Source: UBA10161 sp038891035 (GTDB lineage: Archaea; Micrarchaeota; Micrarchaeia; Anstonellales; Anstonellaceae). Taken from it: a stretch of DNA of 26,116 bases. The position numbers and the translations under genes are program-made. Positions 1 through 6,565 of this stretch are shown here, piece by piece; the stretch's first letter is position 1, and each line of letters starts with the position of its first letter. Where the stretch lies: contig JAWAEW010000012.1 of the NCBI GenBank assembly GCA_038891035.1, forward strand, positions 1-26,116. Direction: 5' to 3'. The notes beneath the pieces are model-generated. The model saw nothing but the letters and a program-made list of their open reading frames with translations. It was not told the DNA's origin and did no database searches.

Positions 1-574
1 ACTGCTCAAGCACCTGTGGATGGGAATAAACTACTCTTATTTCTCTGTAATCAGACTCCGGCAAGGCTAGAAGGCAGTGATGAATTGGAACATATATTTC
101 TGCAATTATCTTTAAGTCAGAGTGTATTAGCAAATCATTTACTGGGTCTACTGCGCCAACGATTGAGTTCTCAATAGGCACGACTCCTACATCAAAATAA
201 CCTGCTTTTATTCCTTCAAAAACTTCTGTAAAATCCACACATGGGATTGGTACCCAGTTTCTATCTATCATTTGAATAGCTATTTCGCTATATGCACCGT
301 GCTCACCCTGAAATGCAGCTAGCTTGAAGCTTTGCGACTGGAGATTCTTTGATTCTTCTAATATATCAAAAAATATCTTCTCAATAAATTGAGGTTTCAA
401 TAAGCCAGCAGAAGCTTTTTTTGCATTGTCAAGAAGTTCTTTCTCCCTTTGCTTGTCAAGAATACTACCCTTGAATTTGGTTGTAAGCAAAGCAAGTTCC
501 ATCCTAGAAGACAGAAGCTTGACGATTTTACCATCTATCTTATCTATTTTTTTCCGTATATTCTCAAGATTCAT
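1..574 (-). CDS. pheA: Chorismate mutase / prephenate dehydratase (P-protein), C-terminus beyond window
   Basis: This is phenylalanine biosynthesis: chorismate to prephenate, then prephenate to phenylpyruvate, in the cytoplasm. Reading the minus strand from the ATG at 574 gives about 191 residues with no stop before the window edge. Residues 1-85 are an AroQ-type chorismate mutase helix bundle (MNLENIRKKIDKIDGKIVKL at the start, with the basic residues expected in the first helix). From about residue 100 a prephenate dehydratase domain begins, with FQGEHGAYSE and later VVPIENSIVGAV, both typical of that family. The start is set by a strong GGAGGGG site just upstream. The first 11 bp overlap the end of aroC, so the two are probably translationally coupled. 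The TRF catalytic motif and the ACT domain would lie outside the window. The family call is secure; the rest of the protein is unseen. Confidence 0.93.
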   Translation of the reverse strand, partial: MNLENIRKKIDKIDGKIVKLLSSRMELALLTTKFKGSILDKQREKELLDNAKKASAGLLKPQFIEKIFFDILEESKNLQSQSFKLAAFQGEHGAYSEIAIQMIDRNWVPIPCVDFTEVFEGIKAGYFDVGVVPIENSIVGAVDPVNDLLIHSDLKIIAEIYVPIHHCLLALPESDYREIRVVYSHPQVLEQ

Positions 575-1460
575 ATTTCCCCTCCTTAGAAGACAAAATT
601 ATATCCGCAAATGTAAAGGCTGCTACACACTCCACTACCGGGGTAGCCCGAATAGCAATGCATGGGTCGTGGCGACCAACTATTTTCAGCTTGACCTCTT
701 TTTTTCTTTCCAAATCAATAGTATTTTGAGTTTTAAAAATGCTGGAAGTAGGCTTGAATGCTACACGAAAAATAATCGGCATTCCGGTAGCAAGACCGCC
801 TAGTATCCCGCCGCAATTGTTAGTCTTAGTAACTACTCTACCGTCCATTATTGTATACTCATCATTGTTTTGAGACCCAAGCAATGCTGAGCCTGCAAAT
901 CCTGAGCCAAATTCTATTCCTTTTACTGCAGGGATGGCGAAAATGGCCTGGGCTAATCTGCTTTCGATAGAGCCAAACATCGGCTCACCAACACCTGTCG
1001 GAACCCCAATTATTCTACATTCTACTATACCCCCTACAGAATCCCCTAATTTTTTGGCATTCATTACTTCTTCAACCATCTTCCCAACAAATTCCGGTGC
1101 TGCGGTATAGACCGAATTAGAATAAGTAATCTTTTCTATCTCTTCCTCGCTTATTGGACGACTTATTTCTGTTTTGCCAATCCTTTTTACAAACGCCATT
1201 GTTTTGATGTTTTCTTCTGCAAGCAATTTTTTGGCAATAGCACCTGCAATCACAAAGGCCACGGTCATTCTTCCAGAGAAAAAGCCGCCTCCTGATTGTA
1301 AGCCGCCATATTTCACGATGGCAGGGTAGTCTGCATGGCCAGGGCGAGGTTTGGATTTGAACTGCAAATAATGGCTTGGGATGGCATCTTTGTTGCAAAC
1401 AAAGCAAGTTATTTTTCCGCCATCAGTCATTCCTCCTTTTATTCCTTCAAGCACTTCCAA
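564..1460 (-). CDS. aroC: Chorismate synthase, N-terminally truncated
   Basis: Chorismate synthase converts EPSP to chorismate using reduced FMN, the last common step of aromatic amino acid synthesis. Family motifs are clear: RPGHADYP, the GDSVGG and GVGEP segment, IPAVKGIEFGSGF, NNCGGILGG, and GRHDPC near the C-terminus. Only a TTG at 1460 is available as a start. The frame is open further up to a TAG at 1587-1589, and that extra 42-codon stretch still looks like the family (DSGTRPKGIKVTKDEIQ, LDKRKPG), aligning with about residues 25-65 of normal enzymes. The first ~25 residues, including the GESHG segment with a conserved catalytic histidine, are absent in all frames of the following 220 bp. 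It may be a recent pseudogene, use a non-canonical start, or carry an assembly artefact. It is followed by pheA with an 11-bp overlap. Confidence 0.88.
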   Translation of the reverse strand: MEVLEGIKGGMTDGGKITCFVCNKDAIPSHYLQFKSKPRPGHADYPAIVKYGGLQSGGGFFSGRMTVAFVIAGAIAKKLLAEENIKTMAFVKRIGKTEISRPISEEEIEKITYSNSVYTAAPEFVGKMVEEVMNAKKLGDSVGGIVECRIIGVPTGVGEPMFGSIESRLAQAIFAIPAVKGIEFGSGFAGSALLGSQNNDEYTIMDGRVVTKTNNCGGILGGLATGMPIIFRVAFKPTSSIFKTQNTIDLERKKEVKLKIVGRHDPCIAIRATPVVECVAAFTFADIILSSKEGKYES

Positions 1461-1589
1461 TTTGTCTTCTTCCCTGCGACCGCTTGAAATGGGAGCGCCT
1501 GGCTTTCTTTTGTCAAGAAAAAACTGTATTTCGTCTTTTGTTACCTTAATCCCTTTTGGGCGGGTACCTGAATCTAAATTATAAAACTA

Positions 1590-1809
1590 GGAAGAAATTG
1601 TATTGAAAAAAAACATTATGATTACCTATGAGATAACAATCTTGAAAGTAATTAGCGATGAAAAAAAGCAGAAGTAATATTGTCTGGGGTTTTGGCAAAA
1701 GTTTTCAAAAAAAACTGCAAGTGGTATTTCCCTCAGAAAATCTGGCAGATAAAGTTGGGCTTGTAAAGAAAAACTTGCAGTCCTTGTGCTAACGATAGAA
1801 TTCAAGTAG
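1590..1809. other. Gap between lrp and truncated aroC, no gene seen
   Basis: About 220 bp between the stop of the Lrp-type gene and the in-frame stop upstream of aroC. It is AT-rich with stops in all frames on the minus strand. It should contain the missing aroC 5' end and promoter but shows neither an FGESHG-like coding segment nor a clear ribosome binding site. It holds the inverted repeat described separately. Confidence 0.6.
1707..1781 (-). terminator. 9-bp inverted repeat followed by T8 on the minus strand
   Basis: ACTGCAAGT at 1714-1722 is a perfect inverted copy of ACTTGCAGT at 1773-1781, separated by 50 nt. Read on the minus strand, the 3' arm runs into an uninterrupted T8 (1707-1714). 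It lies just downstream of the Lrp-type gene, so it is most simply its transcription terminator or the 3' end of its transcript. The long loop is unusual for a terminator. Confidence 0.4.
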
Positions 1810-2253
1810 CTAGGATTTTTCGCTGATTTCATAGCAAACCATCGTCTGTGTCTCACCAACGTTTTTTTGCTTTCTTAATGTTTCTACTACCACCTTTTTC
1901 AGTTCATCCATACTTCCCACACGGGCTTTGAAGAGTATATCAAACTCTCCAGTTATCATGGCTGCCTCAAACACGCATGGGATGTTGATTATCTGTTCCA
2001 GCAATTGTTTTTGGTCCGCCTGGTTTATCGCTTTTACCAACACAAATGCAACAATGGGCTTGCCTATTTTTGCATAATTGAGGCGTATTCCATATCCTTC
2101 AATAATCCCTTCAATTTGCAGCTTTTTTATCCTATTGTGGACCGTAGTCATTGGGATACCTGTTTTTTTTGCAATTTTTTGCTCTGAAAGTTTCGAATTC
2201 TTCTTCAATTCCTCCAATATTGCAATATCCCTTTCATCTAATTTATATTCCAT
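1810..2253 (-). CDS. Lrp/AsnC family transcriptional regulator
   Basis: A feast/famine regulator that binds DNA as a dimer or octamer and responds to amino acids. The 147-residue length is normal for the family. Residues 1-60 form the winged helix-turn-helix (LDERDIAILEELKKNSKLSE, then KKTGIPMTTVHNRIKKLQIEG). Residues 65-147 form the RAM/ACT-like ligand domain, with AAMITGEFDILFKARVGSMDEL as the usual core. The ATG at 2253 is preceded by GGTGAT at a short spacing, matching the 3' end of archaeal 16S rRNA. It is divergent from the radical SAM gene and upstream of aroC-pheA on the same strand. Regulation of either neighbour, or of itself, is likely by position but is inference. The ligand cannot be read from sequence. 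Confidence 0.92.
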   Translation of the reverse strand: MEYKLDERDIAILEELKKNSKLSEQKIAKKTGIPMTTVHNRIKKLQIEGIIEGYGIRLNYAKIGKPIVAFVLVKAINQADQKQLLEQIINIPCVFEAAMITGEFDILFKARVGSMDELKKVVVETLRKQKNVGETQTMVCYEISEKS

Positions 2254-2287
2254 AAAATCACCATTAGTTGAAGTATTTACTCCAAAA

Positions 2288-2300
2288 ATTATTTAATATT
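2288..2300 (-). promoter_or_regulatory. Putative TATA box for the Lrp-type gene
   Basis: On the minus strand the AT-rich AATATTAAATAAT lies about 35-45 bp before the Lrp start codon, leaving room for a short leader containing GGTGAT. Consistent with an archaeal promoter; not distinguishable from general AT-richness by eye. Confidence 0.4.
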
Positions 2301-2336
2301 TCCTAAATTTTGTTCATTTATACATATTTTTTTGAT

Positions 2337-2353
2337 AAAAAATTTATATATAA
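2337..2353 (+). promoter_or_regulatory. TATA box / BRE for the radical SAM gene
   Basis: An A-rich BRE-like stretch followed by TTTATATATAAG lies about 40 bp upstream of the preferred ATG at 2391. Transcription would begin near 2370-2375, giving a ~17-nt leader with GGTGAT, or a leaderless message if the ATG at 2373 is used. Confidence 0.6.
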
Positions 2354-2390
2354 GTTGTAAAAAAACAACAACATGAATAATGGTGATTTT

Positions 2391-3452
2391 ATGCAAATCC
2401 TAAAAAATAAGAAAGAAGCTATTCGAGCAGTTCATCCTAATAATCGGCAAGTAAATCCAGCATTCCTTCAAATTGCTCCTGTTTTGGAGGGAAATTTCTT
2501 TACCCGTGCAGAATGCCTCGAGAATTTACAAAAAAATATTCTTTACACTGGCAAAGGAAAACGGCCAATCTTCAAACAGTTGTTTCTTGAAACAATCAAT
2601 AAGTGCGACCTTAAGTGCCCAATGTGCTATACCGCAGCTGCAGGAATAAACGGAACAGCAAGAAACACTATCGAAGAATGGAAGGAGGCAGTTCTTATAG
2701 GAAAAAGGCAGGGTGTGCGTGTAATAGCAATCGCAGGGAGAGGGGAGCCTCTTTTGGATGACCGGCTTTTTGTTTTAGGCGAAATGGTAAGAAAAGAGGG
2801 ACTCGATTTTCTAGTATTCACACGGTGCAATGTAGATTATAAAATCGCAGAAAGGCTAAAGGAAGTATGCACAAGTGTTGTTATCAAGCTTTTTGCCTTG
2901 ACACCCGAGGTGCATGATTTTCTTGTTGGGGTGAGAGGAGCACATCAAAAAGCTATGGCTGGATTAAAGAATCTGCTTAGGGTTGGATTTAAAGCGCCAA
3001 ATCTCGGCATCGATACCGTCATAGTCAAGAAAAATCTTCCTGAGCTGGCGAGGCTCCTTCGCTTCTGCAGGAGGCTAGAGGTTATTCCTTTCTTTGAGAG
3101 GCTTTGGGTTAAAGGTAGAGGCAAGAATTTTGCCTTTGAAGGTGGACTAAATAATGCTGAAACGGATGTTGTTTTTGAGTATCTTCGTACTATAGATGAG
3201 AAAGAATTTGGGCTTACATTGGTTTATAAACCGGGTATGCCTGTGCTTGCACATGCAGAAACAGACAAGAGGACAGTGACCTTTCACATAGATGTTTTTG
3301 GCAATGTCAGGCCAGGCTTAGGGACAGATGTTTTGATAGGAAATATGCGTAACCCCAAGGACGGGTTAGAAAACGTGCTAAATATGACAGATAAATGGAA
3401 TGCGTTTTACCGCCAAGTATGGCAGGAGATCGAGGATAAAGTAGAAAAATGA
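2391..3452 (+). CDS. Radical SAM protein of unknown substrate
   Basis: The protein carries the CxxxCxxC cluster-binding motif as C72-x3-C76-x2-C79 (KCDLKCPMCY), then a glycine-rich SAM-contact region, AIAGRGEPLLDD, in the position of the usual GGEP. It should bind a 4Fe-4S cluster and cleave SAM to a 5'-deoxyadenosyl radical. The C-terminal part (HIDVFGNVRPGLGTDVLIGN) resembles the start of a SPASM/twitch module but has no cysteines, so no auxiliary cluster is expected there. I prefer the ATG at 2391, which has GGTGAT three bases upstream, identical in layout to the divergent lrp gene; an ATG at 2373 would add six residues and would be leaderless. A small helical protein follows after 24 bp and is probably co-transcribed. 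The substrate is unknown. Confidence 0.88.
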   Translation: MQILKNKKEAIRAVHPNNRQVNPAFLQIAPVLEGNFFTRAECLENLQKNILYTGKGKRPIFKQLFLETINKCDLKCPMCYTAAAGINGTARNTIEEWKEAVLIGKRQGVRVIAIAGRGEPLLDDRLFVLGEMVRKEGLDFLVFTRCNVDYKIAERLKEVCTSVVIKLFALTPEVHDFLVGVRGAHQKAMAGLKNLLRVGFKAPNLGIDTVIVKKNLPELARLLRFCRRLEVIPFFERLWVKGRGKNFAFEGGLNNAETDVVFEYLRTIDEKEFGLTLVYKPGMPVLAHAETDKRTVTFHIDVFGNVRPGLGTDVLIGNMRNPKDGLENVLNMTDKWNAFYRQVWQEIEDKVEK

Positions 3453-3476
3453 ATACTGTGTCTGAGAGGTGATATT

Positions 3477-3830
3477 GTGGTTGAAGATTGCAATAAAAGG
3501 CAACTCAAGGTTCTTTTGGCTCTTTTACTCGATGAGAGAGCGGATCCCGATGTAAGAGCTGCAGCTGCAGAAGCTATAAGGATACAAGCTGTGCTGGGAA
3601 AAATACACGACGAATTAGTTAAAGGAGAAATTTTGGCAGCTATTGACAAGGTTATTCATGAAGAAACGTGCAAGCTTTTCATAGAAATACTGCAAGAAAT
3701 AAATGTGAGACTAAAAGAAAACGTTGATTTGAAAGACAAAGAAAGACTGATAATAAGAAATGCTCAGAAGCAAACAGACAATTTAAAGGAGGATAAAGGC
3801 TGCTGCCTCAAGAACAAAAAGAAAATTTAA
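3477..3830 (+). CDS. Small helical hypothetical protein downstream of radical SAM gene
   Basis: A 117-residue protein starting with GTG, with a good GAGGTGAT site just before it. It is predicted to be all-helical and charged: residues 15-40 (ERADPDVRAAAAEAIR) read like one HEAT/Armadillo-type helical hairpin, and residues 60-85 form a second amphipathic helix. A Lys-rich tail contains a CC pair. There is no signal peptide or membrane segment. The 24-bp gap to the radical SAM gene suggests one transcript, so it may be a partner or substrate-handling subunit, but this is inference. Not recognised as any named family. Confidence 0.7.
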   Translation: MVEDCNKRQLKVLLALLLDERADPDVRAAAAEAIRIQAVLGKIHDELVKGEILAAIDKVIHEETCKLFIEILQEINVRLKENVDLKDKERLIIRNAQKQTDNLKEDKGCCLKNKKKI

Positions 3831-4305
3831 ACCGACCCGATTCTTTCGTCTGCTTGAATGCTCTTAATGGTCTACTTTATTACTTTTTCAGGCACTCTAT
3901 CCCTCCACAAAGGCCTTTTTTAATCCTTTGCATTATAAAACTTTGCCAGAACGAGATTGATATACACAAAATCCTTTTTCCTCAAGCGCAAGAACCACTC
4001 CGTTATCTGTTTTTACTTTCACTGGAACTGGCTTTTTCATATGATAGTGGATGTGTTTTCTCATTATTTTATAATAATATTCAACATCTTTAAAATACAA
4101 ATGCCAAATACCACTGCAAATGATGATGGATGTGATCATTGAGCCAAAAGCAATGATAAATGACGGACGGTCTGATGCCAAATGTTGTAATAATGTTTAT
4201 TTAGCCGCTATCTAAGATGAAAGTAAGATACAGAAGAACAAAAGTACAAATGATCAACTTCTAGAATGGGATGATTAATTGATGTATACCAATCAATATT
4301 ACTTT
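3831..4305. other. Long intergenic region before the ars-type operon
   Basis: About 475 bp with no convincing gene on the plus strand. On the minus strand a frame is open from 4181 to 3933; only its last 43 codons look protein-like, described separately. No tRNA, no repeat and no clear terminator was seen. Confidence 0.5.
3933..4064 (-). CDS. Possible 43-residue small protein
   Basis: Starting at the ATG at 4064 the frame encodes a short basic protein beginning MRKHIHYHMKKPVPVKVK and continuing with TDNGVVLALEEKGF, which has a plausible beta-strand pattern. TTTTAAAG lies about 30 bp upstream and could be a TATA box for a leaderless message. No ribosome binding site and no family recognised. 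It could equally be a chance open frame or the remnant of a longer gene. Confidence 0.22.
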   Translation of the reverse strand: MRKHIHYHMKKPVPVKVKTDNGVVLALEEKGFCVYQSRSGKVL

Positions 4306-4329
4306 ATATATTTATATATATAAATATAT
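4306..4329 (+). promoter_or_regulatory. 24-bp perfect palindrome overlapping the ars-type promoter
   Basis: Positions 4306-4329 are a perfect 12+12 bp palindrome made only of A and T, ending 6 bp before the ArsR start codon. It contains TATA-like sequence (TTTATATATA). A dimeric ArsR repressor binding here would block the archaeal pre-initiation complex, so autoregulation by de-repression is the likely mode. The closeness of the box to the ATG suggests a leaderless or very short-leader message, unless the real TATA is the TTTATATA at 4303-4310. Confidence 0.6.
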
Positions 4330-4335
4330 GACTTT

Positions 4336-4893
4336 ATGAAAGCAAAGACTTGTAGCGAACCGGAGCTTTTCAAGGCATTAGGTGACAGAACAAGATACAA
4401 GATAGTTCTGAGTTTAATGAATAGGGAACTCTGCGCATGCAATCTTCCGAAAATAGTCAATAGGGCACAATCGACTGTTTCCCTGCAGTTGAAGTACCTT
4501 TCTAATTTAGGAATACTATCCTCAAGAAGAGAGGGTAAGAAGATAATTTATAGTGTGGCAGACCGCAGAGTGTATGAATTGTTCAAGGCACTCGGCCACA
4601 CACAATTTCTTTGTTCGAAAAAAAAAATGGTCGTGTTTCAAAATGAGGTGATGTATATGAAAATCCAGATATTGGGAAGTGGATGTGCAAAATGCAAGAT
4701 ACTTGAAGAAAGAGTAAGGGAAGCGGTAAAGAAAGCCGGCTTGAAAGCAAGTGTAGAACATATCTACGACATTGACAGGATAATTGCCCTAGGCGTATTC
4801 GCCACTCCTGCAATGGTAGTTAATGGAAAAATTGTGCTTTCAGGTAGTGTTCCGAGTGTAAACGAACTTGTTGAGATTTTGAGGGGCGAGTAA
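4336..4893 (+). CDS. ArsR-family repressor in frame with a thioredoxin-fold CxxC redox protein
   Basis: Residues 1-95 are an ArsR/SmtB winged helix: FKALGDRTRYKIVLSL, then ELCACNLP with the Cys pair (C33, C35) where As(III)/Sb(III) sensors carry ELCVCDL, then a recognition helix (RAQSTVSLQLKYL). Residues 108-185 are a small thioredoxin-like protein of the MTH895/TM0996 type, with GSGCAKC (C117, C120) and the cis-Pro region FATPAMVVNGK. The two parts are joined by about 12 residues with an A10 run at 4618-4627. A strong GAGGTG site at 4645-4650 sits six bases before the ATG of the second half (4657), so two separate proteins may also be made. The permease follows after 2 bp. The usual family arrangement is separate genes. 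Confidence 0.88.
   Translation: MKAKTCSEPELFKALGDRTRYKIVLSLMNRELCACNLPKIVNRAQSTVSLQLKYLSNLGILSSRREGKKIIYSVADRRVYELFKALGHTQFLCSKKKMVVFQNEVMYMKIQILGSGCAKCKILEERVREAVKKAGLKASVEHIYDIDRIIALGVFATPAMVVNGKIVLSGSVPSVNELVEILRGE
4645..4659 (+). promoter_or_regulatory. Internal ribosome binding site and start for the redox domain
   Basis: GAGGTG at 4645-4650, then ATG at 4651 and 4657. The match to the anti-SD sequence is better than at most true starts in the window, although it lies inside an open frame. It marks the probable independent start of the 78-residue CxxC protein. Confidence 0.65.
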
Positions 4894-4895
4894 AG

Positions 4896-6008
4896 ATGGA
4901 TGACAAGTGGCTGTTAGCGATTTTCATTGGTATTTTTCTCTTTTTCTATTTTGTGCCTCAGAATGAGATATTTAAGGATGCGCTAATTGGCGGCCTTTTA
5001 ATGTCTCAAGAATATGCCCGCAAGCATGTGCTCACTTGCCTTGTGCCTGCTTTCTTCATAGCTGGCGCAATTACAGCTCTGCTGAAAAAGGAGGCAGTGC
5101 TCAAATACCTTGGTTCAAAGGCAAACAAGATAGTCTCCTATGCAGTCGCCTCAATATCGGGCATAATACTTGCTGTCTGTTCTTGTACTGTTCTACCTCT
5201 CTTTGCAGGAATCTGGAAGCGTGGGGCGGGGTTAGGACCGGCAATAGCTTTCCTCTATTCCGGACCTGCGATAAATATCACTGCAATTCTTCTAACAGCA
5301 TCTGTGTTGGGTTTCCAGCTTGGGGCAGCACGCACTATTGCAGCAGCCCTACTCTCGATTGTGATTGGACTGACCATGGAATTCATGTTCAGGAAAGAAA
5401 ACCGTGACTACGAGCGTAAAGAGATTTTTCAAGCGACAGGAAAAGAGATGAGAATGCATCTTGCGGTAGTTTTCATATTTGTACAGATTCTTTTTCTAAT
5501 AGTCAATGGATTGCAGATTGATTTTTCGCTCAAACTTTTTTTGTTTGCCTTGATAATTTCTGCAATAGCATACATAACTTTCTACAAACTAACGCAGGAG
5601 CAGGTTAAGGAATGGTTGTTAGAAACTTGGGTGCTTTCAAAGTCTCTTCTTCCTGTACTATTCATCGGCGTATTTATAGCAGGTGCAATAGGTGCAATTT
5701 TGCCTGATGAATTTGTTTGGACCTACGTCGGCGGGAATGGCCTTGCAGAAAACTTTGTGGCATCAATTGCCGGAGCATTCATGTATTTTGCAACTCTTAC
5801 CGAAATCCCAATAATACAGGCCCTTGTGGCAAAGGGCATGGGCGCAGGCCCTTCACTTGCCCTTCTGCTTTCAGGCCCATCGCTTTCGCTTCCGTCGATA
5901 CTTGCAATAGATAAAATATTGGGGCATAAAAAAACCATAGCCTATATTGCATTGGTGGTTTTCTTCTCTACTCTTGCAGGGATGGTTTATGGAATATTTG
6001 CTGGTTGA
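4896..6008 (+). CDS. ArsP/DUF318-type permease
   Basis: An integral membrane transporter of the predicted-permease family PF03773, whose characterised members (ArsP) export trivalent organoarsenicals. The 370 residues form two similar halves of about four membrane segments each. The hallmark CSCTVLPLFAGI with adjacent Cys residues follows TM3 in the first half (about residues 93-104), followed by FLYSGPAINITAI. The second half has ATLTEIPIIQAL and LLLSGPSLSLPSI in the equivalent places. The ATG lies 2 bp after the ArsR-redox stop with GAGG upstream, so it is co-transcribed with its repressor. The small CxxC protein encoded just before is often found with this permease and may reduce or shuttle the metalloid. 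The substrate is inferred from context. Confidence 0.88.
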   Translation: MDDKWLLAIFIGIFLFFYFVPQNEIFKDALIGGLLMSQEYARKHVLTCLVPAFFIAGAITALLKKEAVLKYLGSKANKIVSYAVASISGIILAVCSCTVLPLFAGIWKRGAGLGPAIAFLYSGPAINITAILLTASVLGFQLGAARTIAAALLSIVIGLTMEFMFRKENRDYERKEIFQATGKEMRMHLAVVFIFVQILFLIVNGLQIDFSLKLFLFALIISAIAYITFYKLTQEQVKEWLLETWVLSKSLLPVLFIGVFIAGAIGAILPDEFVWTYVGGNGLAENFVASIAGAFMYFATLTEIPIIQALVAKGMGAGPSLALLLSGPSLSLPSILAIDKILGHKKTIAYIALVVFFSTLAGMVYGIFAG

Positions 6009-6230
6009 GACGAAATAATGAAATATATCAAGGAAAGCACGGCGGTATAAGGATGAAGAATCATTTAACATAAACTTTTTTCCTTTGTGTTGAGATGAGA
6101 AAGATGGAAAGAGAAGGGTGAGATACACTCTTATTATTAAAAATTTTGATAAAAATAATAAATAATATAAATGTTTTATTAATAAAATATAAACAATTAT
6201 TTAAAACCAAAAATTACTTAGGGGGATAAT
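6009..6230 (+). promoter_or_regulatory. AT-rich promoter region of the 6.2-14.3 kb gene block
   Basis: About 220 bp with no gene. The last 100 bp are almost pure A/T. TTAATAAAATATAAAC (about 6178-6193) and TTATTTAAAA (6197-6206) are both possible TATA boxes; the first would give a leader of about 20 nt carrying the GGGGG ribosome binding site at 6221-6225. Confidence 0.5.
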
Positions 6231-6554
6231 ATGACCACAAGAAAGAATATTGCTTCTTCACAAAATTTGGAAAATCAGCCAAAATTCAGAGACCAACTTT
6301 ATGATGAAATGAGGCTAAAAACTCTTATGCAAAATCTTAGACGACTAAATAGCTTCTTTCATAAAAGTACAGCTGAGGGACAACATGAACACAAAGAATT
6401 AAGCCCTGATGAAGTAGAAGCTGCAAAAAAACTTAAAGATCAGATTAGACTTCAGCTTGCTGAATTGCTATCTGAGGGCATTCCAAGAGAAAAGCTTGAG
6501 AAAGTTGTGATGGAATGCTGTACGCCAACGATTCAATTTCTCAGCAAAGATTAG
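6231..6554 (+). CDS. Hypothetical helical protein, first gene of the MoxR-VWA block
   Basis: A 107-residue soluble protein with no recognised domain. Residues 1-20 look disordered (Ser/Asn/Gln-rich), residues 20-48 form a helix (RDQLYDEMRLKTLMQNLRRL), and residues 60-100 form a second helical pair (PDEVEAAKKLKDQIRLQLAE, then a segment with a CC dipeptide). There is no signal peptide or membrane segment. The ATG has a strong GGGGG site five bases upstream and an AT-rich promoter region before it, so it heads the transcript. The next gene begins 12 bp after its stop. Its role is unknown; being first in a block that ends in an AAA+ ATPase and VWA protein, it may be an adaptor, which is inference only. 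Confidence 0.75.
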   Translation: MTTRKNIASSQNLENQPKFRDQLYDEMRLKTLMQNLRRLNSFFHKSTAEGQHEHKELSPDEVEAAKKLKDQIRLQLAELLSEGIPREKLEKVVMECCTPTIQFLSKD

Positions 6555-6565
6555 CAGGTGTTTAG

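Noticed and set aside
1626..1859. Minus-strand 77-residue frame overlapping the lrp 3' end
   Set aside because: Overlaps the true Lrp coding sequence in another frame and shows no family similarity; it does not encode the missing aroC N-terminus.
4065..4181. Upstream part of the minus-strand frame with a hydrophobic stretch (possible membrane peptide starting at a TTG at 4181)
   Set aside because: TTG start without ribosome binding site, and composition expected from AT-rich non-coding DNA; only the part from 4064 is kept, with low confidence.
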